This document shows positions 1 to 6,816 of a DNA stretch of 15,202 bases, in pieces. The notes below the pieces were generated by a model. It saw nothing but the letters and a program-made list of their open reading frames with translations, had not been told where the DNA came from and ran no database searches. Position 1 is the stretch's first letter, and every line of letters starts with the position of its first letter. The position numbers and the translations under genes are program-made. The stretch is from Pseudomonadota bacterium (GTDB lineage: Bacteria > Myxococcota_A > Polyangia > Polyangiales > Polyangiaceae), in contig JAFAER010000251.1 of the NCBI GenBank assembly GCA_023423895.1, positions 1 through 15,202 of the forward strand, in the 5' to 3' direction.

Positions 1-1218
1 GGACAGCGCGGTCGGCGCCGCGTGATTGACCGTGATCGAGATCGTCGCGGTGGTGGAGCCACCCGTGTTGGTCGCCGTGATGGTGTAGGTCGTGGCCGCC
101 TGGAGCGCCGAGGGCGTACCGGTGATCTGACCCGTGGTGGTGTCGAGGATCAGCCCGGCGGGCAACGCCGGGCTCACCGACCACGAGGTCACCGTGCCCG
201 TGACGGTGGGGGTGTTGGGCGCGATCACCGCGTCGCGGGTGTAGACCGCGGAGGTCGTCGCGTACGACAAGGCGGTCGGCGCTTCGTCATTGACCGTGAT
301 CGAGATCGTCGCGGTGGTGGAGCCGCCGCTGTTGCTTGCGGTGATCGAGTACGAGGTGGCGGGCTGCAGCGCGGTCGGAGTGCCGGTGATCGCGCCGGTC
401 GTCGGGTCGAGGGTCAGCCCGGCAGGGAGGCCGGGGCTCACCGACCACGAGGTCACCGTGCCGGTGACGGTGGGGACGTTCTTGGAGATCACCGCGTTCC
501 GGGTGTAGACCGCGGACGTCGGCGAATAGGAGAGCGCGGTCGGCGCCTCCGCGTTGACGGTGATCGAGATCGTCGCGGTGGTGGAGCCGCCGCTGTTGGT
601 CGCGGTAATCGTGTACGGGGTGGCGGGCTGCTCATCCGCGGGCGTGCCGCGGATCGCGCCGGTCTCGGGATCCAGCGTCAGGCCGGCGGGCAACGGCGGG
701 CTCACCGACCACGAGCTCACCGTGCCGGTGACCGTGGGCGTGTTGACGACGATCGGGGCGTCGACCGTGTAGACCGCCGCGGCGACCGGATAGGAGAGCG
801 CGGCCGGGGCCTCGTCGTTGACCGTGATCGAGAGCGCCGCCGTGCCGGAGCCGCAGCCGTTGGCCGCGACGACCGTGTACGACATCGCGGCTTGCAGCTC
901 GGACGGCGTGCCGGTGATGATTCCCGTGGTGGTATCGAAGGTGAGCCCCGCGGGCAGCGCGGGCGTCACGGTCCACGAGAGCACCGCGCCGGTGACCGTC
1001 GGAACGTTGCTCGTGATCGCCGCGTCCTTCGTGTAGACCGCCGCGGTCTTCGCATACGACACGGCGGTCGGCGCCGGCGTCAGCTCGCAGGCCGTGGGTG
1101 GGGAACGGTCGTTGTCGCCGCAAGCCGAGGCGAGCAGACACAGGACCAGGGCACCAAGGGCGCTGGCTCTGGAGATCTTCGAAGAGGACGCGAAGCGGTC
1201 GCGGATGAGGCTCGCCAT
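1..1218 (-). CDS. Putative Ig-like repeat lipoprotein (3' end outside window)
   Basis: This gene reads leftwards from an ATG at 1218-1216 and is open for 406 codons to the window edge, so its C-terminus is missing. An in-frame TAG lies directly before the ATG, and GGGAG sits 8 bases upstream, which fixes the start. The N-terminus is a lipoprotein signal: basic residues, a hydrophobic stretch and the lipobox LASAC with Cys33. From about residue 47 there are four 88-residue repeats (47-134, 135-222, 223-310, 311-398) and the start of a fifth. Each carries the pattern LPAGLTLDPTTGAITGTP and ends near SGGSTTATISITVN, which is the He_PIG (putative Ig) signature. Such domains are usually adhesive or structural modules of surface proteins. 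The first repeat is the most diverged. Anchoring to the envelope and extracellular binding are inferred; no enzymatic domain is visible. Confidence 0.88.
   Translation of the reverse strand, partial: MASLIRDRFASSSKISRASALGALVLCLLASACGDNDRSPPTACELTPAPTAVSYAKTAAVYTKDAAITSNVPTVTGAVLSWTVTPALPAGLTFDTTTGIITGTPSELQAAMSYTVVAANGCGSGTAALSITVNDEAPAALSYPVAAAVYTVDAPIVVNTPTVTGTVSSWSVSPPLPAGLTLDPETGAIRGTPADEQPATPYTITATNSGGSTTATISITVNAEAPTALSYSPTSAVYTRNAVISKNVPTVTGTVTSWSVSPGLPAGLTLDPTTGAITGTPTALQPATSYSITASNSGGSTTATISITVNDEAPTALSYATTSAVYTRDAVIAPNTPTVTGTVTSWSVSPALPAGLILDTTTGQITGTPSALQAATTYTITATNTGGSTTATISITVNHAAPTALS
25..1080. repeat. Four tandem 264-bp coding repeats
   Basis: Units start at about 25, 289, 553 and 817 with an exact 264-bp spacing. 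Each begins on the plus strand near TTGACCGTGATCGAGA. They encode the 88-residue Ig-like repeats of the minus-strand lipoprotein. Units 1-3 (protein repeats 2-4) are very similar at the DNA level, whereas unit 4, next to the signal peptide, is more diverged. Recent amplification or homogenisation by recombination is the simplest reading. Confidence 0.9.
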
Positions 1219-1471
1219 CTAGCCGGCTCCCAGGCAACGAGAGCGACCCGCAGGTCGCCGGGTATCGTGTGAGCCGGCAGGAACGGCACTCGATCGAGAT
1301 TCTTCAGGTCGACGAGATCGATGCGTGCGGCCGGCACCAGGTCACCGATGTGGGCTGTTCGGCACCTCTCGCGGCGAGAGATTGACGTGCTGCGCGGTTT
1401 TGGGCGTGCTGGCGTGCTCAGCGCCGCCATGATCGATGGCACAAGCGAGGCCAGGCGCTGCCGGCCGATAA
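1219..1471. other. Upstream region of the Ig-repeat gene, no intact gene
   Basis: No convincing complete gene lies here. On the minus strand, about 1225-1375, one frame reads with protein-like composition (for example DLVPAARIDLVDLKNLDRVP) and closes at the TAG just before the Ig-repeat gene's ATG region in a different frame. I do not recognise it and it lacks a supported start. The stretch should also contain the promoter of the minus-strand lipoprotein, but I cannot point to a clear -35/-10 pair. Confidence 0.3.
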
Positions 1472-1732
1472 GATATCGTCGCCACCGCGAAGTACCCGCC
1501 GATCTTCGACGCGATCGAACAGGGAAACTATTCGCTGACACGGCTCCTCGTCGAGCATGGGGCCGACGTGAACCGCCTCGGGCTGTACGCCGGTGGGACG
1601 ACGACTCCGCTCGGCCTCGCGGCGTCTCTGGGCCACATCGGGTTGGTGCGCTTCCTCCTGGCGAGCGGCGCAGATCCCGCGCAGGAGGTCGCCGGTGGGA
1701 CTACGCGGTCGTGCAGGACAACCCAAGCTTGA
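1472..1732 (+). pseudogene. Ankyrin-repeat protein remnant
   Basis: The frame between a TAA at 1469-1471 and a TGA at 1730-1732 reads PPIFDAIEQGNYSLTRLLVE and continues HGADVNRLG, then TTPLGLAASLGHIGLVRFLL followed by ASGADP. This is the classic ankyrin pattern: G-N-x-x-x-x-x-x-L-L-x-x-G-A-D-V-N, then T-P-L-x-x-A-x-x-x-G-H. About two repeats are present. No usable start codon lies in frame before the repeats, and the frame degenerates after ASGADP into unrelated residues. Both ends therefore look broken, and I call it a gene fragment. Ankyrin repeats mediate protein-protein contacts, so no specific role can be assigned. Confidence 0.6.
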
Positions 1733-1951
1733 CCGTGCCGTCGTCGACGGCCCCGGCGCCTCGGGCTCACTCGTCGTCGGACGCTGCCACGGCTCGAGAC
1801 GGACCATAGGGGCTACTTCACGTGGAGCGGGAGGAGGACGAGCGCTCTGGAGACCACGCCTCGCGTCAGGGATGGACGAGCTATTGGTGCGCCGAGGAGA
1901 CAGGGACTTGTTTCGGTTCTCGTGACGTGATTTCGGCTAGCGTCGTGCGAG
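1733..1951. other. Intergenic region before the eight-gene cluster
   Basis: I see no recognisable gene here. The frame feeding into the next gene is closed by a TGA at 1928-1930. The region should hold the promoter of the cluster, but no confident sigma-70 or ECF-type promoter pair stands out by eye. Confidence 0.3.
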
Positions 1952-2974
1952 GTGCGCCGGCGACACCGCTCGATTCTTCGGCTCTGGAGGGTGGCGTGCG
2001 CGCTCGTTCTCGCGGTCGTGTCGGTCGCCAGCACCGCGAAGGCCGCCTCGTTCCAGTTGACCTGGGATGCGCCCCAGGGCTGTCCCTCCCGGGAGGAAAT
2101 CGTCGCGGCGACGCTCGCGCGGCTGAAGCGCCCCATCGGGGCGGGACGCCAGTTCTTCGTGTACGGAACGGTCAGCGCGCTCGAATCCGAGCTCGTCGTC
2201 GTTCTCACGCTGAAGGACGATCGCGGGCAGGAGCTTGGCGAGCGCGAGGTGCGGGTCGCCGGACGGACCTGTGCCGACATCGAAGAGCCGTCGTCCCTCG
2301 TCCTCGCGATGATGATCGCCGTCGCGCTTCCGCACGAGCCTCCTGCCAGAGAAGCCGAGCCCCGCGCGCATCACGGCCCGCCGCCTCGTCGAGACCCGCG
2401 CGCACCGCAGCCTCCGGCGCCGGTCCCCGCTCACTCCGCGGCGCTTGCACCTCCGCGGATACGACACGTCGCGCTGTCGGGGGCGGCCGTCGGCGCCTTC
2501 GGCACGTTGCCAGGGATGGGCTACGGCCTGGCGATTCGGAGCCTCTATTCGTCGGGGCCCCTCGCCGGCGCGCTGGAGGTGGGGTTTCTCGACAGCGGCG
2601 CGGTGCGAGCGGGCTCGGGGGCGATGGGGTTTCGGCTCCTCGAGCTGTCCGCGCGGGCAGGCGTCGTGACGCTGCGCTCGGGGCGCGTGGAGCTCGTGCC
2701 GCACGTCGCCTTGCGGGGCGGTGTCCTTCGTCTCACTCCGATCGGGTTCTCGCTCGTGCAGAGCACCGCCCGCGGCGTCGGGTTCCTCGGCGCCGGCATG
2801 CTCGCTCGGCTGAGGGTCGCTCCGCATGTGCTTGTCGAGGCGCTCCCGGAGCTGCACGTTGCCCTCGTCCGCGACGAGATCCAGGTCGTCGACGCCGGCA
2901 AGCTCTACCACGTGCATCGCGCTGGGCCCGTGGAGGGGCGGCTTTCCATCGGGCTAAGCTACGAGTTCCGATAA
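1952..2974 (+). CDS. Secreted protein with beta-barrel-like C-terminus, function unknown
   Basis: The 340-residue product begins at a GTG; the in-frame stop at 1928-1930 limits alternatives, and no strong ribosome site is visible. Residues 1-31 form a signal peptide ending AKA/ASF. Residues about 35-125 form a small periplasmic domain starting WDAPQGCPSREEI with two cysteines (44 and 107) that could pair. A Pro/His/Arg-rich linker spans about 127-168. Residues about 170-340 alternate Gly-rich amphipathic stretches and end in LSIGLSYEFR, with an aromatic near the end, as in outer-membrane barrels. I recognise the general architecture as common in Polyangiales, often near sigma factors, but know no function. 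It lies 60 bp ahead of the sigma factor gene on the same strand, so co-transcription is likely. Outer-membrane location is inferred. Confidence 0.8.
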   Translation: MRRRHRSILRLWRVACALVLAVVSVASTAKAASFQLTWDAPQGCPSREEIVAATLARLKRPIGAGRQFFVYGTVSALESELVVVLTLKDDRGQELGEREVRVAGRTCADIEEPSSLVLAMMIAVALPHEPPAREAEPRAHHGPPPRRDPRAPQPPAPVPAHSAALAPPRIRHVALSGAAVGAFGTLPGMGYGLAIRSLYSSGPLAGALEVGFLDSGAVRAGSGAMGFRLLELSARAGVVTLRSGRVELVPHVALRGGVLRLTPIGFSLVQSTARGVGFLGAGMLARLRVAPHVLVEALPELHVALVRDEIQVVDAGKLYHVHRAGPVEGRLSIGLSYEFR

Positions 2975-3034
2975 ATCGACGCGACGTCGCTCTCGAGGAC
3001 GAGAAGAATTCCCTTCCGCACGCATAGGGGAGAC

Positions 3035-3580
3035 GTGAATGTCTCGGCCCTGCAGGTAACCGTCACCGAGGCGGAAGCTTCGGCGAAGGTTGCTGCGTCG
3101 GCCCGAGCGACCGTCGGAGCGCTCTTCGCTAACGAGGTCGCCTTCGTCTGGCGCTCGATGCGCCGGTTCGGCGTCGCCGAAGCCGACCTCGAGGACCAGG
3201 CGCAGGAGGTGTTCATCGTCGCTCACAAGCGACTCGACAGCTGGGATCGTCGTCATCCTCGCGCGTGGCTCTACGAGATCGCCCGGCGCTGCGCTGCGGC
3301 GTATCACAGGACCGGCCATCGCCGGCACGAGCGGGTCGTCCAGGACCTGCCCGAGGGCAGCGACGGCCGCGATCCGTCCGTGGGCGCCGAGCTCGATCTG
3401 CTGAGCCGTATCGTCGCGACGCTCGACGAGGACAAACGAACGGTCTTCATCCTTCACGAGGTTGAGGAGATGCCGATGCGCGAGGTCGCCCTGGCCGTCG
3501 AGTGTCCGTTGAAGACTGCCTACACGCGCCTGTACGCGGCGCGGCGCGAGCTCTCTCTTGCGCTCGAGGAGAAGAAGTGA
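3035..3580 (+). CDS. ECF-type RNA polymerase sigma factor
   Basis: The 181-residue protein has the length and layout of an extracytoplasmic-function sigma factor. Region 2 spans about residues 28-95 and includes DLEDQAQEVFIVAHKRLDSW and then HPRAWLYEIARRCAAAYHR, matching the core-binding and -10 recognition helices. Region 4 spans about 123-175 with LDEDKRTVFILHEVEEMPMR and a helix-turn-helix ending TAYTRLYAARREL, which would contact the -35 element. The GTG start at 3035 has AGGGGAG a few bases upstream; the nearby ATG at 3039 is out of frame and stops at once. It would direct RNA polymerase to a small regulon in response to an envelope signal. The gene overlaps the next one (GTGA), the usual setting of an ECF factor and its membrane partner. 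Confidence 0.93.
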   Translation: MNVSALQVTVTEAEASAKVAASARATVGALFANEVAFVWRSMRRFGVAEADLEDQAQEVFIVAHKRLDSWDRRHPRAWLYEIARRCAAAYHRTGHRRHERVVQDLPEGSDGRDPSVGAELDLLSRIVATLDEDKRTVFILHEVEEMPMREVALAVECPLKTAYTRLYAARRELSLALEEKK

Positions 3581-4419
3581 CCCACGACCCGTCCGATCGC
3601 GACGACACCGCGCCCCACGATGGTTCGCCCGCGCTCCGCGCGCTCGTGCGTTCGACGCCGCGGGAGGCCCCGACGAGCGCCGCCGTCGCGCGGATGGCCA
3701 CGCACCTGGCGGCGGCGGGCGCCATCGCGCCGCCGCCGCCCACTTCGCACGTGACGCGCCCACGGAGTCACTACGGCTTTGGCGCTCTCGGGCTCGCCAT
3801 CGTGGTCGGTAGCGTGGCCGCCACGTGGCTCTCGTCGGCCCCGTCGGCCTCGTCGCTCCCGGCCGCCGAAGTCGCCGCGTCGTCCCCCGCCCTGCCCGAA
3901 GCGACCTCGTTCACGGAGCCCGTCCGGCCTGACGCTCCTGCCGCCCCCACGCCCGTGATCACGGTCGCCGACCTGCCGTCGACGACTCCGCCTGCGACGT
4001 CGCTCGCCGGGACGGCGCGCGCCTCGAGTCGTCCGACGCGTGCGCTCCCGCACGCGCGCCGGGGAGCCCCCCTCGCGTCACCGCCCCTCGCGCCGTCGGC
4101 GTCGCCATCCCCCGGACGTGCGGCCACTGTCTCCGAGCTCGAGCTCATCCGACGCGCGGAGGAGTCGTTCCCCGCGGATCCGGAGCGCACCCTCGCCCTC
4201 GCCGCCGACCACGCGCGCGCGTATCCCGCGGGGCAGTTCGTACAGGAGCGTGAGGTGCTCGCCGTGGAGGCCCTCGCGCGGCTCGGGCGTCACGACGACG
4301 CGACGCGGCGCGCGCGCGCCGTCGTCGAGCGCTTTCCGCGCACGCCTTACGCGACTCGCCTCGAGTTCGCGACGAATCAACCGCTGACGCGATCGCGGCC
4401 GTCGCCCTCGCGGCCCTGA
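3577..4419 (+). CDS. Single-pass membrane protein with helical-repeat C-terminus; candidate anti-sigma partner
   Basis: The 280-residue protein starts at a GTG that overlaps the sigma factor stop (GTGA), with GAGGAG five bases upstream. Residues 1-65 are a short cytoplasmic part, about 66-86 form one transmembrane helix (FGALGLAIVVGSVAATW), about 87-180 are a Pro/Ala/Ser/Thr-rich spacer, and about 185-265 form paired helices (ELELIRRAEESF, LALAADHARAYPAG, EREVLAVEALARLGRHDDA) resembling a tetratricopeptide repeat. Position and topology suggest that it holds or senses for the sigma factor. It contains no cysteine, so it is not a zinc-type (ZAS, HxxxCxxC) anti-sigma factor, and I cannot identify a known anti-sigma domain in the short N-terminal part. 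The regulatory role is inferred from context. Confidence 0.85.
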   Translation: MTHDPSDRDDTAPHDGSPALRALVRSTPREAPTSAAVARMATHLAAAGAIAPPPPTSHVTRPRSHYGFGALGLAIVVGSVAATWLSSAPSASSLPAAEVAASSPALPEATSFTEPVRPDAPAAPTPVITVADLPSTTPPATSLAGTARASSRPTRALPHARRGAPLASPPLAPSASPSPGRAATVSELELIRRAEESFPADPERTLALAADHARAYPAGQFVQEREVLAVEALARLGRHDDATRRARAVVERFPRTPYATRLEFATNQPLTRSRPSPSRP

Positions 4420-4444
4420 CCCTTCCGCCCCCCACAGGTTCGAG

Positions 4445-5614
4445 ATGTCCCGACGCATCGCGCGCTACATTGCACCACTGCTCGTCTTCATCCCGCTGAT
4501 GCCCCTCTTCGGCGGCTGCGGAGAGTCCGTCGTCATCGCCTACAAGGTCGATGTGGCTCCCCCAGCGTTCGCGTCGCCCGACGCCGAGGCGCCCGACGCA
4601 GCACGCGGGCTCACGCAGTATTGCCCGTCCGACGAGTGCCCTCCGGGCCACACGACGTGCCCGCTCTCCTCGTTTCGCTGCGACGTCGACCTCTGGACGG
4701 ACCGCAACAACTGCGGTGCTTGCGGCGTCGTATGTCCGAAGGACGCGAAGGGCGGCACCTTCGAGTGCGTGGATGGCGCGTGCGTGATGCAGTGCATGCA
4801 GGGAGTCGGCGACTGCGACGGACTGGTAGACAATGGCTGCGAGACCGCGCTCTCGGGTGACGACAATTGCGGCTTTTGCGGAAACAAGTGCGCGCCCGGC
4901 GTACGGTGCTTTTCGGGAAGCGACGGTTTCAACTGCGGATGTCCTGATGGCCAGGTCGGGTGCCCGGAGGGAAACTACCTCGTATGCCGCGATCTATCGG
5001 AAAACGACGCAAACTGCGGCGCCTGCGGCAACCGATGCGACCCCAATCCCGTTGTACGAAACACATACCAGGGATGCACAGGCGGCACCTGCGGGTGGAC
5101 AAGATGCATAAACGAGTGGGGAAACTGCGACGGCGACCCCGATAACGGGTGCGAAGAACACCTGAGCACGAACGACAACTGCAACTCGTGCGGGAACGCC
5201 TGCGCACCCGGCCAGGAATGCAGATACCTCTCCGTCGGCTTCACTCCGCCTGTACTCGCTTGCACGTGTTCCGCTGGGGAGACCTTCTGCCCCTTGAGCA
5301 CCCTGAACGGCATTCCCCTCGGTCAATGCCACGACCTGAGCTCGTCCAAAATCGCGTGCGGAGCGTGTGGACATTCATGCGCGTCGGGTGAGGTGTGCGA
5401 CTTCGGTGTATGCCGACTCGAATGCGCGACTGGCACGGCTGACTGCAACGGCAGTCGAATCGACCAGTGCGAAGTAAATACGAACGCGGACCCAAACAAT
5501 TGTGGTGGCTGCGGAATCAAGTGCGATGGTGTCGCCGGCCAGGCATGTGTCGGAGGTCGATGCGTCGTCAAGCCTTGTGATGAGGTGGACGCGGGAGGAG
5601 GGCCGACGCGATGA
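4445..5614 (+). CDS. Cysteine-rich repeat lipoprotein
   Basis: The 389-residue product has a signal peptide ending LFGGC (Cys25), a slightly non-standard lipobox with Phe at -3. I count 50 further cysteines. Six modules follow N-C-G-A-C-G-x-x-C (about residues 89-97, 141-149, 190-198, 245-253, 304-312, 352-360). Three motifs of the type DCDGxxxNGCE lie at about 123-133, 227-237 and 333-343. Such a layout predicts a string of small disulfide-stabilised domains outside the cytoplasm. Similar myxobacterial proteins are sometimes mislabelled tryptophan synthase alpha chain; nothing here supports an enzyme. The start is 25 bp after the preceding gene with only a weak AGG before it. Codon use is less GC3-biased than in the sigma and membrane-protein genes (AGA and ATA codons occur near 5100). 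The next gene overlaps by ATGA. Confidence 0.88.
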   Translation: MSRRIARYIAPLLVFIPLMPLFGGCGESVVIAYKVDVAPPAFASPDAEAPDAARGLTQYCPSDECPPGHTTCPLSSFRCDVDLWTDRNNCGACGVVCPKDAKGGTFECVDGACVMQCMQGVGDCDGLVDNGCETALSGDDNCGFCGNKCAPGVRCFSGSDGFNCGCPDGQVGCPEGNYLVCRDLSENDANCGACGNRCDPNPVVRNTYQGCTGGTCGWTRCINEWGNCDGDPDNGCEEHLSTNDNCNSCGNACAPGQECRYLSVGFTPPVLACTCSAGETFCPLSTLNGIPLGQCHDLSSSKIACGACGHSCASGEVCDFGVCRLECATGTADCNGSRIDQCEVNTNADPNNCGGCGIKCDGVAGQACVGGRCVVKPCDEVDAGGGPTR

Positions 5615-6816
5615 GCTTGCGACGATTGCTCTTGATGGTCACGGTGAGCGTATCCGCGACGTCCGCGGCGCTCTGCGCGTGCGCGACGAGCGAGGACGCA
5701 GAGGTCACGCCCCCCTCGGACACGGCATACGAGGTTCCGACGGAGGACGCCGGGGTCGACCGCGCGGCGGATGTTCCTGTCAAGCCATGCAAGGACTGTG
5801 AATATTTTCCAGAGGAGTGCACGGAGGATGCCCTCTGCGCGTTCGCTCCGTTCGACCCGCGAAGTCCTGAGTCACCGATCGACTCGCGCGCCGCCGTTCT
5901 GAATATTCGCGGTCGCGGCCCGAACGACGTTTGGCTCACCGGCGCCCTCGGCACTGCCGCTCACTTCGACGGCGTCGCTTGGACGATGTCAGACCTCGGA
6001 GCGGGGGAGACGCAACGTGCCCTCTGGCTCCTCGAGTCGAGCGAGCTCAGCTTTGGGTCGTGGAAGACGTTCTTCTCGCGTGGGGCCGCCAACGAGACCG
6101 TCGACGCAGGGCTCTCTTCTGACGGGTGGATCGTTCGCCCGTTTCCGACGTCGTCGTTCGGCTTCGAACTCAACGGGAACTACGTCAAGACCAGCTGGGC
6201 CGCCACCGGCTCGGACGCTCTCTGGGTCGGTTCGGACACTCAAGCCGGATGCGGTCTCTGGCGCGTGCGCCGGACACCGCCTTCGACATTCGCGATCGCG
6301 GAGGGGCTCCCCCTCTCGACGTGCAAGACCCAGGGAGTTACGGAGGTCTTCGGCATTCATGGTGCGTCGAGCGACGTCGTCTGGGCGGTCGGCGGGCGCG
6401 GCATGGCAGTCCGCGTCGACCGCGCCAACGAGATCACTCCTAGCTACCGAGTCCTGAACTCGCTCACGATGAACACCCTTCGCGCCGTGTGGGCAGCGTC
6501 GGACACGGACGTCTGGGCCGTTGGCAGCGGGGGAACAATTCGGCATTACGGCGGCGCAGAGCTCGCCTGGCACGTCGTGGACCAGGTCCCCACGAGCGAA
6601 ACGCTCAACGCCGTGTGGGGAACCTCGGCGTCAGACATCTGGGCAGTCGGCGACGCCGGCGTCGTTCTTCACTACGACGGCGCGCGCTGGTCGCGTGTGA
6701 AGGTCGCGGGCTTCGCTGCGTCGCCTGCGGACCTCTATACGGTGTGGTCGCCCGCGCCCGGTCACGTCTGGGTCGGTGGGCGGGGCGTGGTGCTCTCGCT
6801 CGGAGGAAAACCATGA
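5611..6816 (+). CDS. Beta-propeller lipoprotein A
   Basis: The 401-residue product starts at an ATG overlapping the previous stop (ATGA), with GGGAGGAGGG eight bases upstream. The signal peptide ends in the lipobox LCAC (Cys24), followed by an acidic linker and a small cysteine cluster (60, 63, 70, 76). The rest is a run of propeller-like blades marked by GTSASDIWAVGDAG-type motifs: DVWLTG near 106, ALWVGS near 204, DVVWAVG near 255, DVWAVG near 300, DIWAVG near 342 and HVWVGG near 386, most followed by a strand ending HYDG-x-x-W or similar. These resemble Kelch/BNR-like propellers found on many bacterial surface proteins. A binding role is inferred; no catalytic residues are apparent. It is followed by a related gene, probably a diverged duplicate. 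Confidence 0.87.
   Translation: MSLRRLLLMVTVSVSATSAALCACATSEDAEVTPPSDTAYEVPTEDAGVDRAADVPVKPCKDCEYFPEECTEDALCAFAPFDPRSPESPIDSRAAVLNIRGRGPNDVWLTGALGTAAHFDGVAWTMSDLGAGETQRALWLLESSELSFGSWKTFFSRGAANETVDAGLSSDGWIVRPFPTSSFGFELNGNYVKTSWAATGSDALWVGSDTQAGCGLWRVRRTPPSTFAIAEGLPLSTCKTQGVTEVFGIHGASSDVVWAVGGRGMAVRVDRANEITPSYRVLNSLTMNTLRAVWAASDTDVWAVGSGGTIRHYGGAELAWHVVDQVPTSETLNAVWGTSASDIWAVGDAGVVLHYDGARWSRVKVAGFAASPADLYTVWSPAPGHVWVGGRGVVLSLGGKP

Noticed and set aside
22..1272. Plus-strand 416-codon open frame
   Set aside because: It is antisense to the Ig-repeat lipoprotein; its Arg/Gly/Asp-rich periodic sequence only mirrors the 264-bp repeats.
1937..2917. Minus-strand 326-codon open frame opposite the secreted protein gene
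   Set aside because: Arg/His-rich composition without domains, while the plus strand has a signal peptide and a barrel-like end.
3577..4419. Zinc-type anti-sigma factor
   Set aside because: There is no HxxxCxxC motif and no cysteine in the protein.
4445..5614. Tryptophan synthase alpha chain
   Set aside because: A label sometimes given to such proteins; the sequence is a Cys-rich exported repeat protein with no TIM-barrel features.
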